Shown: positions 48,882-58,727, counted from the first letter of the stretch. The stretch is 64,000 bases of DNA from Pseudomonas putida (GCF_028682395.1 NZ_JANHLC010000011.1:62001-126000), one strand, 5' to 3'. A program made the numbers and translations. The notes: generated by a model from the letters alone, not told the origin.

Positions 48882-50354
48882 TCAGCGGAACGGCGGCTCG
48901 TCGAAGCTGCGCAATTTGCGCGAGTGCAACGAATGCAACTCGGTGCGCAGCAGGTCCACTGCGGCAATGCCGATCTTCAGGTGCTGGCTGACCGCACGCT
49001 CATAAAACGCGTTGGCCGAACCCGGCAGCTTGATTTCACTGTGCAACGGCTTGTCGGAAACGCACAGCAACGTGCCATAAGGCACCCGCAGACGATAGCC
49101 CTGGGCGGCGATCGTGCCACTTTCCATATCCACCGCCACCGCCCGCGAGAGATTGATCAGCGGACGTTCCTGGGCCCAACGCAGCTCCCAGTTGCGATCG
49201 TCGTAAGTCAGCACGGTGCCGGTGCGCAAGCGTTTCTTCAGATCGTCGCCACGCTCGCCGGTGACATTTGCCGCGGCTTGTTGCAACGCCATCTGGACTT
49301 CGGCCAGGGCCGGAATCGGGATATTCGGCGGGACCACTCGGTCGAGAATGCCGTCACGGCGCATATACGCGTGGGCCAGTACGTAGTCGCCAATGGTCTG
49401 CGACTGCCGCAGGCCGCCGCAGTGACCGATCATCAGCCAGCAGTGCGGACGCAACACGGCCAGGTGGTCGGTGATGTTCTTGGCGTTGGACGGCCCCACG
49501 CCGATATTGACCAGCGTGACGCCGTGACCATCGCTGGCCTGCAGGTGATAGGCCGGCATCTGATAGCGGTGCCAGACCACACCCGCAACGATGGCCTGGG
49601 CCTCGCCGTAGTCCATGGACTTTTCGACAATCACATTGCCCGGCAGCACCAGGCGCACAAACCGCGGGTCGTCACGCAGTTGCTCCAGACCGTGGAGAAT
49701 GAACTGGTCGACATAGCGATGGTAGTTGGTCAGCAGGATCCACGGCTGCACATGGCGCCAGTCGCTGCCGGTGTAGTGCACCAGTCGGCGCAGGGAGAAG
49801 TCGACCCGCGCCGCATCGAACAGCGCCAGCGGCAATGGCTCGCTGCTTTCCCAGTCATGCAAACCGTCGGCGATGCCATCGGTGGCAGCCGACAGGTCGG
49901 TGCTGGGGAACACCCGCGCCAGGGCGGCGGCGGTCACCCCGGAGCCGGCCAGCTCATCGCCCTGCTCGACCACATAGGGATAGGGAATATTCTGTTCGCT
50001 GACACCGACCTCCACCGTCACGGTGAAATCGCGCATCAGCGGGACCAGTTGCTCCAGCAGATAATTTCGAAACGCCGCCGGGTGGGTCACGGTAACGCTG
50101 TAGGTGCCCGGCAACTGGACCTTGGCATAGGCCCGGGTGGTGGCCGGGACTTCGCCCTGATAGGTGTAGGTCAACCGCAGTTCGGGATAACGAAAGAGCG
50201 CGCGCTGTTCGGCGTCCGGTTCCTGCCGATCCTTCAGGTAGCGTTTCAGCGCCTGGCTCAAGGCGCTGGTGGCGCGTTCGTGAAGCGCGGCGAGGCGGTC
50301 CACGGCTTGCTCGGCGGTTTGCACGACAATAAAAGCTTCGGTCACGGTCAGCAT
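48882..50354 (-). CDS. amn: AMP nucleosidase
   Basis: 490 aa, matching the family length. It hydrolyses AMP to adenine and ribose-5-phosphate. An N-terminal regulatory domain is followed by the purine-phosphorylase-like catalytic domain: N-I-G-V-G-P-S-N-A-K-N-I-T-D-H-L-A-V-L-R-P-H, M-I-G-H-C-G-G-L-R, and D-M-E-S-G-T-I-A-A-Q-G with the catalytic Glu/Asp region. It sits next to aidB and ladS in the order known for P. aeruginosa. Confidence 0.95.
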   Translation of the reverse strand: MLTVTEAFIVVQTAEQAVDRLAALHERATSALSQALKRYLKDRQEPDAEQRALFRYPELRLTYTYQGEVPATTRAYAKVQLPGTYSVTVTHPAAFRNYLLEQLVPLMRDFTVTVEVGVSEQNIPYPYVVEQGDELAGSGVTAAALARVFPSTDLSAATDGIADGLHDWESSEPLPLALFDAARVDFSLRRLVHYTGSDWRHVQPWILLTNYHRYVDQFILHGLEQLRDDPRFVRLVLPGNVIVEKSMDYGEAQAIVAGVVWHRYQMPAYHLQASDGHGVTLVNIGVGPSNAKNITDHLAVLRPHCWLMIGHCGGLRQSQTIGDYVLAHAYMRRDGILDRVVPPNIPIPALAEVQMALQQAAANVTGERGDDLKKRLRTGTVLTYDDRNWELRWAQERPLINLSRAVAVDMESGTIAAQGYRLRVPYGTLLCVSDKPLHSEIKLPGSANAFYERAVSQHLKIGIAAVDLLRTELHSLHSRKLRSFDEPPFR

Positions 50355-50445
50355 CCTGTCTTCTGATCTTGCAGACCCTCATCTTGCCTGCTTAACCAGT
50401 GGACTGAAACACCCGGATAAAAACCTTCATCTCAACGGCGCAGAC

Positions 50446-52089
50446 CTACTGCGGTGTCGAGCGCGCGACGATCGCCTCAACCTCCAGGCCGCGCGGCAGA
50501 GCGCCATAGACCCGCCCGGCCCCGGCCAGGCGACTGGCAATAAACGCGTCGCTGACGACGGCGTTACCGGCTTCCAGCAACAACTTGGCCTGCAGCGCCA
50601 GGGCAATGTCCTCGGTGAGCTGACGGGCGCGATACTGGATATCGGTGGTGTCCTTGAACGCCGCCTTCAACTGCCCGATATGCCCGGCCAGGCGCTTGTC
50701 GCCATGGCCATCACCCAGCTCGGCAAACAGGCTGTCGAGCACACCCGGCTCTTTCGACAGGGCCCGCAGCACGTCCAGGCACTGCACATTGCCCGAACCT
50801 TCCCACGTCGAATTGACCGGTGCCTCGCGGTACAAACGCGGCAGGATACTGTCCTCGACATAACCGGCGCCGCCCATGCACTCGGCGGCCTCATTGATCA
50901 TGGCCGGCGCACGCTTGCAGATCCAATACTTGCCCACTGCCGTGACCAGCCGGGCGAACCGCGCCTCGTCGGCATCCTCGGGGTGATCCAGTGCCCGGCC
51001 CATGCGCAGGCTCAAAGCCAGTGCCGCCTCGCTTTCCAGGGCCAGGTCCGCCAGCACGTTCTGCATCAAGGGCTGCTCAGCCAGCACCCGGCCGCCGACC
51101 TGGCGATATGCGCAGTGATGACTGGCCTGGGTCAGCGCCTGGCGCATAAGGGCACTGGAGCCAACCATGCAGTCGAACCGGGTCATGGCCACCATCTCGA
51201 TGATGGTCGGCACACCCCGCCCTTCCTCGCCCACCATCCAGGCCAGGGCCCCACGAAACTCCACTTCGCTCGACGCGTTCGAGCAGTTACCCAGCTTGTT
51301 TTTCAGCCGCTGGATATAGAACTGATTACGGCTGTCGTCCGGACGCTGGCGCGGCAACAGGAAACAGGTCAGGCCCTTGTCGGTCTGCGCCAGGGTCAAA
51401 AAGGCATCGCACATGGGCGCCGAACAGAACCACTTGTGCCCGACCAGTTCATAGGCCTGGCCCGGGCCACCGGCGCCCACCGGGTACGCCCGGGTGGTAT
51501 TGGCCCGCACATCGGTGCCGCCCTGCTTCTCGGTCATCGCCATGCCAATGGTCACCCCGGCCTTGTGAGCGATGCCGACATTACGCGGGTCGTATTCGCG
51601 GGCCAGAATCTTCGGCAGCCATTGCTCGGCCAGGTCCGGCTGCAAGCGCAGCGCCGGTACGCAGGCAAAGGTCATCGTCAGTGGGCAGCCCGTACCGGCT
51701 TCGGCCTGGCTGTGCAGATAGGTCAGCCCCGCGCGGGCGACATGGGCGCCGCTGCGCGTATCGGTCCAGGGCAGGGATGGCAGGCCATGCTCGACCGCCG
51801 TGCGCATCAACTCGTGGTAGGCCGGATGAAACTCCACCAGATCGAGACGATGGCCAAAACGATCATGGCTGACAAATACCGGCTTGTTCTGGTTGGCCAG
51901 AAAGCCCGCCGCCATCAAGGGTCCGCCGGCCAGTTCACCGTAGCGATCGAGGCGCGCCTCGGCCCATCCCGCATCGAAACGCCGGGTCCACTCCTGCAGC
52001 GGCAGGTCGAGTCGATAGAGGTTGCGCCCATCGAGCGACGGCGGCTGATTGGTGACTTCGTGAGTCTCGGCAAATTGATGCAAGGTCAT
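50446..52089 (-). CDS. aidB: AidB-type acyl-CoA dehydrogenase family protein
   Basis: 547 aa from ATG 52089 (AGGAGA upstream). The AidB-specific N-terminus is N-Q-P-P-S-L-D-G-R-N-L-Y, with F-H-P-A-Y-H-E-L-M and D-T-R-S-G-A-H-V-A-R. FAD-binding acyl-CoA dehydrogenase motifs M-A-M-T-E-K-Q-G-G-T-D-V-R and the C-terminal E-C-M-G-G-A-G-Y-V-E-D-S are present. E. coli AidB is induced by alkylation damage and binds DNA; whether it acts enzymatically is unsettled. It follows ladS on the same strand after 75 bases. Confidence 0.9.
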   Translation of the reverse strand: MTLHQFAETHEVTNQPPSLDGRNLYRLDLPLQEWTRRFDAGWAEARLDRYGELAGGPLMAAGFLANQNKPVFVSHDRFGHRLDLVEFHPAYHELMRTAVEHGLPSLPWTDTRSGAHVARAGLTYLHSQAEAGTGCPLTMTFACVPALRLQPDLAEQWLPKILAREYDPRNVGIAHKAGVTIGMAMTEKQGGTDVRANTTRAYPVGAGGPGQAYELVGHKWFCSAPMCDAFLTLAQTDKGLTCFLLPRQRPDDSRNQFYIQRLKNKLGNCSNASSEVEFRGALAWMVGEEGRGVPTIIEMVAMTRFDCMVGSSALMRQALTQASHHCAYRQVGGRVLAEQPLMQNVLADLALESEAALALSLRMGRALDHPEDADEARFARLVTAVGKYWICKRAPAMINEAAECMGGAGYVEDSILPRLYREAPVNSTWEGSGNVQCLDVLRALSKEPGVLDSLFAELGDGHGDKRLAGHIGQLKAAFKDTTDIQYRARQLTEDIALALQAKLLLEAGNAVVSDAFIASRLAGAGRVYGALPRGLEVEAIVARSTPQ

Positions 52090-52164
52090 GACGCGCTCTC
52101 CTGGTGGGCGGCGAATGGGCCCAGTGAAGCACGCGTCCAGCCACCTAAAAAGTGGCATATACGC

Positions 52165-54540
52165 CTAATGACCGGCGCTTTCCCCCTGCCCTTCACAGAG
52201 CACGCGCTGGTAGAGCACACGCTGCAGGTCGTCGAAACGCACCGGCCTGACCAGGTGTTCCACCACCCCCGCGCCTGGGCTGGCCCCGTCATACAAGGGG
52301 GGCTCGACCGACAGGACAACAATGGCCAACCCCGCGCCTTCCGGCAGGGCGCACAAGCGCTCGCACAATGGCTGGCCCTGGGCCATGTCCACCCGCCCAT
52401 CGAGCAGCACAGCATCCGTGCGCTCGCGCTGTACCGCCAGGCATGCCGCCTCGCCGCTGTCGGCCGTACGCACCTGATAACCGAGCTTGAGCAACATCCC
52501 CCGTACCACCAGTTGGCTGACGCTGTTGTCATCCACCACCAGCACCCGGCACTCCTGGGGGCGACGGCGCACGACCAGCGGGCACGGCGGGCCACCCGGT
52601 ACCGGGTGCATCTGCAAGTCGATCTGGAAACGGCTGCCACAGCCGGGCTCGGATTCATGGGTCATCTGCCCACCCAGTACCTCGACCAACTGCCGGCAAA
52701 TCGCCAGGCCAATACCCAGGCCGCCGTATTGTCGCGTCATCGAACCGTCGAGCTGGAAAAAACGCTGATACAGACGCGCATCTTCCAGCCGGGCAAAACC
52801 AATGCCGGTATCGATCACCACAAACGTCAGGCCCACCTCGCCGCTCGCCAACTTCTGGCCACGAACCCGCAGGATCACGGCACCGGCACGGGTGAACTTG
52901 AGCGCATTGTCGAGCAGGCATTCCAGGCACTGGGCCAGGCGCGGCCCGTCGCCACACAGGCGATCCGGCAAAGCCTCAAGCCCCTCCAGCGTAAAGCTCA
53001 GCCCCTTGCTGTAGGCCTGCACGGCAAACTGGCGGTGCACCGTGCCCAGCAGTTTGTGCAGGCTGAACACCTGCTCATCGGGCTTGAGCCGGCCGGCCTG
53101 CAGTTCGGTGAGCGTGAGGATGCCATTGACCATGCGCATCATGTCCCGCGCCGAGCCGGCAGCGGTCTGCTGGTACTGCTCCAGTTCGGGGTCGAGCTGG
53201 ACCGTATTCATCAATTCCAGAGAACCGATCACGCCATTCATCGGCGTACGCAACTCATGGGTCAGGGTTGCAAGGAATTCATCCTTGAGCCGGTTGCTGC
53301 GGGCCAGTTGCTGGTTGAGTTGCTCAAGCTTGTGCCCGACTTCCGACAGGTTGCTCGCCTGTTCTTCGCGCATCGCATTGATCCGGTCCGCCAGCGCCAG
53401 GGACAACAGGCAGACCTCCACCGCCGAGCCGATCTGGCTGGCATACATCGTCAGGAACATATGCGGCAGGTAGCCCAGCACCATCAGCGTATTGATCAGG
53501 CCGCCGAGCAGAAACGCCGACCAGGCGATGACAAAATAACGGGCGACCCGCAACCCGCCCGCCCAGGTCACGATACCGGCGGCAAAGATCGAGAGGATAA
53601 AGGCCAGCGCCAGGGCCGTGGCCAGGCGCAGCGCAAGGGCATATTCGCTGACCAGCGACAGCAACATGACCAGCGCACTGCAGCCGATCAGCACCAGTAG
53701 CAAGCGATCAAGCCAGCGATTGCGCCGGGCGGTCTGCAAAATGCTGCGCGAAAACAAGCTGCCGAAAAAGGCCGCCGCACCGATCAGAAACGGTGTGGAC
53801 GCATTCGCCCACCATGGATTGTTCGGCCAGAAATACTGGACCGCCGCGCCATTGACCGACAATTGGTAAAGGCCGAACGCGGCGATATAGAAGATGTAAT
53901 AGAGGTAGCTGGTGTCGCGCACGCTGAGGTAGATAAACAGGTTGTAGACCAACATCCCCAGCAACACGCCATAGATCATCCCCAACACATAGAAACGCAC
54001 GGGCTGCGCTTCCAGATAGGCCTGGCTCGACCAGAGCGTCAGCGGCGCCTGGATCGAGCCCTCGCTTTGCAGGCGCAAATAGAGGACCTGGCGCTCCCCC
54101 GGGGTGAAGTCCAGATTGAAGAGGTAATTGTTCTGACGAACCTGGCGGCTGGAAAACGGCAAGGCATCGCCGGTACGCTGGGCCAAGTAGTAATGACCGC
54201 TGCTGTCGGGCAGATACAGATCAAGATGATCGAGCGGCGGATAGGCCAACTCCAGCAGCCAATCCTGCTGGCGGGCCACGCCCTTGGGACGGTACTGCAG
54301 GTCGACTTTCAACCAGAAGACCGAGCGCGAGTAACCGGCATTCAGCGCCGCCTGCTCGTGCGGCACAAACCGGCTGGCCATGGCGGGCGCGCTGACCTCG
54401 TCAATCGAGGCGTCGCCACGCACATCCTCGAAGACCTGCAACACCCGCCCCAGGGGCAAACTACGGGTGTTCTGATCGAACTCGACTGCGCCGGCCCATA
54501 CCGGCAGCCAGCTCAACAGCAACATCAACAAATAGCGCAT
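52165..54540 (-). CDS. ladS: LadS-like hybrid sensor histidine kinase (7TMR-DISM)
   Basis: 791 aa, the length of LadS. Order: signal peptide, extracytoplasmic 7TMR-DISMED2 domain (about 25-180), seven transmembrane helices (about 185-395), histidine kinase with His428 in T-H-E-L-R-T-P-M-N-G, the ATPase with G-G-L-G-I-G-L-A-I, and a C-terminal receiver with phospho-acceptor Asp714. The receiver's usual Lys in the K-P motif is Arg765 (V-R-P-V). Immediate linkage to thiD is that of P. aeruginosa ladS, which acts through GacS/GacA to promote biofilm and is calcium-responsive. Signal here is inferred by orthology. Confidence 0.88.
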   Translation of the reverse strand: MRYLLMLLLSWLPVWAGAVEFDQNTRSLPLGRVLQVFEDVRGDASIDEVSAPAMASRFVPHEQAALNAGYSRSVFWLKVDLQYRPKGVARQQDWLLELAYPPLDHLDLYLPDSSGHYYLAQRTGDALPFSSRQVRQNNYLFNLDFTPGERQVLYLRLQSEGSIQAPLTLWSSQAYLEAQPVRFYVLGMIYGVLLGMLVYNLFIYLSVRDTSYLYYIFYIAAFGLYQLSVNGAAVQYFWPNNPWWANASTPFLIGAAAFFGSLFSRSILQTARRNRWLDRLLLVLIGCSALVMLLSLVSEYALALRLATALALAFILSIFAAGIVTWAGGLRVARYFVIAWSAFLLGGLINTLMVLGYLPHMFLTMYASQIGSAVEVCLLSLALADRINAMREEQASNLSEVGHKLEQLNQQLARSNRLKDEFLATLTHELRTPMNGVIGSLELMNTVQLDPELEQYQQTAAGSARDMMRMVNGILTLTELQAGRLKPDEQVFSLHKLLGTVHRQFAVQAYSKGLSFTLEGLEALPDRLCGDGPRLAQCLECLLDNALKFTRAGAVILRVRGQKLASGEVGLTFVVIDTGIGFARLEDARLYQRFFQLDGSMTRQYGGLGIGLAICRQLVEVLGGQMTHESEPGCGSRFQIDLQMHPVPGGPPCPLVVRRRPQECRVLVVDDNSVSQLVVRGMLLKLGYQVRTADSGEAACLAVQRERTDAVLLDGRVDMAQGQPLCERLCALPEGAGLAIVVLSVEPPLYDGASPGAGVVEHLVRPVRFDDLQRVLYQRVLCEGQGESAGH

Positions 54541-54828
54541 ACAGCCCCAGCGTGGCCCGTCCGATTGTGTCAGGAAGCCCCCATTCCGTTTGAGACGACA
54601 AACATCGGCAACACCTGTTATTGGTTTGGATCCACTCTAGCATAGCCATTGATGGCTAAAGCACACCATTTATATTTTTTGTTACACGGCTCTAGAACAG
54701 GCCTTTCAGGGCAATTCATGCCTTTTATCCGGCCTCGTACGGCGCGCTGGCAACGGCTGCTGGCGCGGCGAAATTCACGTTTCGCGGGGCCGTTCCGAGC
54801 CCGCGGTTTGGTGGTAAGCTCGCGCACC

Positions 54829-55626
54829 ATGAATATCTACAGCTCACGCCCCGTTGTCCTCTGTCTCTCCGGCCACGACCCCAGTGGTGGCGCCGGCCTT
54901 CAGGCAGATATCGAAGCCTTGCTAGCCCAGGGTTGCCACGCCGCACCGACGGTCACCGCACTGACCGTGCAGAACACGGTGGATGTCAGTGACTTTCGCG
55001 TGCTCGACCGCGAGTGGGTAATGGCCCAAGCCAATGCCGTGCTCAGTGACTCGCCCGTCGCGGCGGTCAAGCTGGGCATGCTCGGCTCCCTGGAAATGGT
55101 CGCCACCGTGGTCGAACTGCTGCAGGCGCACCCGCACCTGCCGCTGGTCTGCGATCCGGTCCTGCGCGCCGGCGGCGGTGGTCGCCTGGGCAAGGATGAA
55201 GTCGGCTATGCCATGCGTGAACAGCTTCTGCCGCTGGCAACCATCGCCACACCCAACCTGCCCGAAGCACGCATCCTCGCCGAACTGCCCGAAGGCACGG
55301 CAGACGAGTGTGCGCAAAAACTGCTGCCGTTCTGCCGGAACCTGCTGATCACCGGCGGTCATGGCGATGAAGATGAAATCCACAACCGCCTCTATAGTCG
55401 CGACGGCACCCGCCATACGTTCAAATGCCAGCGCCTGCCCGGCAGCTACCACGGTTCGGGCTGCACCCTGGCCAGCGCCCTCGCCGGACGCCTGGCCCAG
55501 GGCGAAAACCTGGTCAGTGCCGTCCAGACCGCGCTGAACTACACCTGGCGCACCCTGCGCGATGCCGAACAGCTCGGCCAGGGCCAGTTCGTACCGCGTC
55601 GCCTGCCGCTGGATTTCTGTTCGTAA
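54829..55626 (+). CDS. thiD: Bifunctional hydroxymethylpyrimidine kinase / phosphomethylpyrimidine kinase
   Basis: 265 aa from ATG 54829 (M-N-I-Y-S-S-R-P-V-V-L-C-L-S-G-H-D-P-S-G-G-A-G). Ribokinase fold with the ATP/anion-hole motif G-S-G-C-T-L-A-S-A-L-A and D-P-V-L-R-A-G. It makes hydroxymethylpyrimidine diphosphate for thiamine. The frame is open 60 codons upstream without family resemblance or a binding site. No TPP riboswitch is evident in the 288-bp upstream region. Followed by thiE after 18 bases. Confidence 0.94.
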   Translation: MNIYSSRPVVLCLSGHDPSGGAGLQADIEALLAQGCHAAPTVTALTVQNTVDVSDFRVLDREWVMAQANAVLSDSPVAAVKLGMLGSLEMVATVVELLQAHPHLPLVCDPVLRAGGGGRLGKDEVGYAMREQLLPLATIATPNLPEARILAELPEGTADECAQKLLPFCRNLLITGGHGDEDEIHNRLYSRDGTRHTFKCQRLPGSYHGSGCTLASALAGRLAQGENLVSAVQTALNYTWRTLRDAEQLGQGQFVPRRLPLDFCS

Positions 55627-55644
55627 GACCATGAGGTTGGATCA

Positions 55645-56268
55645 ATGAAGCTGCGTGGCCTGTATGCCATCACCGACAGTCAACTGCTCGCGGGCAAGTT
55701 CCTCAGCTATGTCGAGGCGGCGCTCGACGGCGGCGTCCGGCTGCTGCAGTACCGCGACAAAAGCAGCGACGAGACCCAGCGTCTGCGCGAGGCCCAGGCC
55801 CTGCGCGAGCTGTGCGAACGCTACCAGACTCAACTGATCATCAATGACGATGCCGAACTGGCCGCGCGCCTGGGCGTCGGCGTCCACCTGGGCCAGACCG
55901 ATGGCCCATTGACCCCGGCCCGGGCCCTGCTCGGTCGCCAGGCGATCATCGGCTCGACGTGCCATGCCAGCCTCGACCTGGCCGAGCAGGCAACCCATGA
56001 AGGCGCCAGCTATATCGCCTTCGGGCGCTTTTTCAACTCCACGACCAAACCCGGCGCGCCGGCCGCCGACCTGGCCCTGCTCGACCTGGCCCGCCCCAGA
56101 CTGCAGCTGCCCATTGCCGTGATCGGTGGCATCAGCCTGGATAACGCCGCGCCGCTGGTCGCCCATGGCGCAGATCTGCTGGCCGTAGTGCACGGCCTGT
56201 TCGGCGCCGAAAACACCCGGGAAGTGACCCGCCGCGCACGCGCGTTCAATGCCCTATTCGAATCCTGA
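55645..56268 (+). CDS. thiE: Thiamine-phosphate synthase
   Basis: 207 aa. TIM-barrel TenI/ThiE family: Q-Y-R-D-K-S, L-I-I-N-D-D-A-E-L-A, H-L-G-Q-T-D, G-R-F-F-N-S-T-T-K-P and I-G-G-I. It couples HMP-PP with thiazole phosphate to form thiamine phosphate. Between thiD and hemL in the standard Pseudomonas order. Confidence 0.95.
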   Translation: MKLRGLYAITDSQLLAGKFLSYVEAALDGGVRLLQYRDKSSDETQRLREAQALRELCERYQTQLIINDDAELAARLGVGVHLGQTDGPLTPARALLGRQAIIGSTCHASLDLAEQATHEGASYIAFGRFFNSTTKPGAPAADLALLDLARPRLQLPIAVIGGISLDNAAPLVAHGADLLAVVHGLFGAENTREVTRRARAFNALFES

Positions 56269-56284
56269 TGTAGAGAGCCCGACC

Positions 56285-57568
56285 ATGTCTCGTTCCGAAA
56301 CCCTGTTTGCCAATGCCCAAAAACACATCCCAGGTGGCGTGAACTCGCCCGTTCGCGCGTTCAAGAGCGTCGGCGGCACGCCGCTGTTCTTCAAGCACGC
56401 CGCCGGCGCCTATGTGACCGACGAAGACGACAAGCGTTATGTCGACTACGTCGGTTCCTGGGGCCCGATGATTCTCGGCCACAGCCATCCGGACGTGCTC
56501 GAAGCGGTTCGCAAGCAACTGGAGCACGGCCTGTCGTACGGTGCGCCGACCGCCATGGAAACCGAAATGGCTGACCTGGTGTGCGCCATCGTGCCGTCCA
56601 TGGAAATGGTGCGCATGGTCAGCTCCGGTACCGAAGCGACCATGAGTGCGATTCGCCTGGCCCGTGGTTTTACCGGCCGCGACAGCATCATCAAGTTCGA
56701 AGGCTGCTACCACGGCCACTCCGACAGCCTGCTGGTCAAGGCAGGCTCCGGCCTGCTGACCCAGGGCGTGCCCAGTTCGGCGGGCGTACCGGCAGCTTTC
56801 GCCAAACACACCCTCACCCTGCCGTTCAACGATATCGACGCCGTGGCGAAGATGCTCGCGCAATCCGGCCAGGAAGTGGCGTGCATCATTGTCGAGCCCG
56901 TGGCCGGCAACATGAATTGCGTACCACCGGCACCGGGCTTCCTTGAAGGCCTGCGCAGCCTGTGCGACCAGCACGGCGTCGTGCTGATTTTCGACGAAGT
57001 GATGACCGGCTTCCGGGTCGCCCTCGGCGGCGCCCAGGCGCACTACGGCGTGACGCCAGACCTGAGCACCTTTGGCAAGATCATCGGTGGCGGCATGCCG
57101 GTTGGCTGCTTCGGCGGCAAGCGCGAGATCATGCAACATATCGCCCCGCTGGGCCCGGTCTACCAGGCCGGCACGCTGTCGGGCAACCCGCTGGCCATGG
57201 CCGCCGGCCTGACCACCCTGCGCCTGATCAGCCGGCCGGGCTTCCACGCCGAACTGAGCGACTACACCAGTCGCCTGCTCGACGGCCTGCAACAACGTGC
57301 GGATGCTGCCGGCATCCCATTCGTCACCACCCAGGCGGGCGGGATGTTTGGCCTGTACTTCAGCGGCGCCGACGATATCGTCACCTTCGACGACGTGATG
57401 AGCAGCGACGCCGAGCGCTTCAAGCGCTTCTTCCACCTGATGCTCGACGGTGGCGTCTACCTGGCTCCGAGCGCCTTCGAAGCCGGTTTCACCTCGATCG
57501 CCCATGGTGACACCGAGCTGCAACTGACCCTGGATGCCGCCGAGCGCGCGTTCGCCGCACTCAAGTAA
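56285..57568 (+). CDS. hemL: Glutamate-1-semialdehyde 2,1-aminomutase
   Basis: 427 aa from ATG 56285 (16 bases after thiE). PLP-dependent class III aminotransferase fold with the Schiff-base Lys265 in F-G-K-I-I-G-G-G-M-P-V-G, identical in number to E. coli HemL, plus the N-P-G-G-V-N-S-P-V-R-A-F-like start (I-P-G-G-V-N-S-P-V-R). It makes 5-aminolevulinate for heme. Followed by a good terminator. Confidence 0.97.
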   Translation: MSRSETLFANAQKHIPGGVNSPVRAFKSVGGTPLFFKHAAGAYVTDEDDKRYVDYVGSWGPMILGHSHPDVLEAVRKQLEHGLSYGAPTAMETEMADLVCAIVPSMEMVRMVSSGTEATMSAIRLARGFTGRDSIIKFEGCYHGHSDSLLVKAGSGLLTQGVPSSAGVPAAFAKHTLTLPFNDIDAVAKMLAQSGQEVACIIVEPVAGNMNCVPPAPGFLEGLRSLCDQHGVVLIFDEVMTGFRVALGGAQAHYGVTPDLSTFGKIIGGGMPVGCFGGKREIMQHIAPLGPVYQAGTLSGNPLAMAAGLTTLRLISRPGFHAELSDYTSRLLDGLQQRADAAGIPFVTTQAGGMFGLYFSGADDIVTFDDVMSSDAERFKRFFHLMLDGGVYLAPSAFEAGFTSIAHGDTELQLTLDAAERAFAALK

Positions 57569-57574
57569 GCCACT

Positions 57575-57604
57575 GGCTGACACCGACCCGGGTTGGTGTC
57601 AGCC
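57575..57604 (+). terminator. Terminator after hemL
   Basis: GGCTGACACC (57575-57584) pairs perfectly with GGTGTCAGCC (57595-57604) across a 10-base GC-rich loop, then TTTCGCT. It ends the thiD-thiE-hemL operon. Confidence 0.75.
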
Positions 57605-57703
57605 TTTCGCTCTACCGCCTGTCGGTTTTCCGCCCTTAACCGCCCTTTCTTCCCCGCCAGCAGCGGCCTGGGCGGTCATGCGGCAGAAAAACGAGTAAAG
57701 ACT

Positions 57704-57733
57704 TTGTAAGGTTGGCCCTGCTTATTTCATAAT
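57704..57733 (+). promoter_or_regulatory. Probable sigma-70 promoter of the SEL1-repeat gene
   Basis: TTGTAA (57704-57709) and CATAAT (57728-57733) with 18-base spacing, 60 bases upstream of the ATG. Confidence 0.45.
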
Positions 57734-57792
57734 GCGCGCCATACCCACCCCCTGGTCGGGTCCGCCCGCCCTTCAGAGGTACGTCGATTCCC

Positions 57793-58341
57793 ATGAACCG
57801 CACCGGCCGCACCCTTGCCTTGGGCTGCCTGTTGCTCCTTTTGCCTCTGCTGGCTCAGGCAGGAGGCAACTCGTTGCTGGTCCCGGCGCTGGGTCGCTGC
57901 ACCCTCGATACCCAGCCCCAGGACCAGGCTGAAGCGCTTGCCGCCTGCCAACTCGCCGCGAAAGACGGGGATGCGCAGGCGCAATACGAGCTGGGCGAGT
58001 TCTACTACACCGGAAAAAGCACGGCCCGCGATCTCGACAAAGCCCTCAGCTATTTCGAACAGGCGTCCCTGCAGGGCCATGCCCAGGCGCAATTCCAACT
58101 GGGCACCATGTTCTTCCACGGCGAAGGCGTGCCCGCCAATAACGTGCAGGCTTATATCGTGCTGAAAATGGCGGCAGTCAATGGCGCCGAAGAGGCGCTG
58201 GACACTGCCGACCTGGTGGCCGAGCAGATGCAACGCAGTGAGCTGGAAATGGCGACCCAGGTGCTTGGGCAGATCTTCCGCAAGTACCTGCTGGAGTTGC
58301 AGACGGTCGATGGGCGGACACCGTTCGCGCCGCTGCCCTGA
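57793..58341 (+). CDS. Secreted SEL1/TPR-repeat protein
   Basis: 182 aa. A Sec signal ends at about residue 24 (L-L-L-L-P-L-L-A-Q-A-G). At least two SEL1 repeats follow (A-Q-Y-E-L-G-E-F-Y-Y-T-G-K and A-Q-F-Q-L-G-T-M-F-F-H-G-E-G-V), then a helical tail. Likely periplasmic, mediating protein-protein contacts; partner unknown. Position after hemL matches P. aeruginosa. Confidence 0.85.
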   Translation: MNRTGRTLALGCLLLLLPLLAQAGGNSLLVPALGRCTLDTQPQDQAEALAACQLAAKDGDAQAQYELGEFYYTGKSTARDLDKALSYFEQASLQGHAQAQFQLGTMFFHGEGVPANNVQAYIVLKMAAVNGAEEALDTADLVAEQMQRSELEMATQVLGQIFRKYLLELQTVDGRTPFAPLP

Positions 58342-58400
58342 TACACACCTTCGCTCACGCCTGAGACGTCAGACCTGAGAGTCGAGCCTGCCGAGTAGCC

Positions 58401-58727
58401 TTATTTTTCCGGCATCGGTACCGGAAAGGGCATGACATTGCTCATACCGCGGGCTTCGCTGATCTTTGGCGTGCCAAGGCGTTCAACCTCGTCGATGCGC
58501 ACAATCGAATGCATCGGGACAAAGCTGCGCACCACCCCTTCGAACTGTGCCTTGAGCTTCTCTTCGCCCGGGTCGACCACCAGTTGCGTGCGCTCGCCAA
58601 AGACAAACTCCTCGACTTCCAGAAAGCCCCACAGATCACTTTGATAGATCTGCTTGGCGTACATTTCGAACACCTGGCCCTGGTTGAGGAAAATCACCTT
58701 GTAGATTGGAGCTTCGCGTTTGGTCAT
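58401..58727 (-). CDS. DUF1820 family protein
   Basis: 108 aa from ATG 58727 (M-T-K-R-E-A-P-I-Y-K-V-I-F-L-N-Q-G). The frame is open 47 codons further but that part has no family resemblance. Conserved cytoplasmic protein with Y-A-K-Q-I-Y-Q-S-D-L-W-G-F-L-E-V-E-E and a C-terminal P-F-P-V-P tail. Function unknown. Divergent from miaB. Confidence 0.88.
   Translation of the reverse strand: MTKREAPIYKVIFLNQGQVFEMYAKQIYQSDLWGFLEVEEFVFGERTQLVVDPGEEKLKAQFEGVVRSFVPMHSIVRIDEVERLGTPKISEARGMSNVMPFPVPMPEK

Noticed and set aside
50680..53700. 1006-codon open frame on the plus strand
   Set aside because: It lies antisense to aidB and ladS, both with clear domains. It is the usual long shadow frame of GC-rich DNA, with no domain or ribosome binding site.
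54541..54828. Possible TPP riboswitch upstream of thiD
   Set aside because: I looked for the conserved THI-box elements (CUGAGA and the ACCUGAUxxGG region) and found none. In proteobacteria that riboswitch is more usual before thiC.
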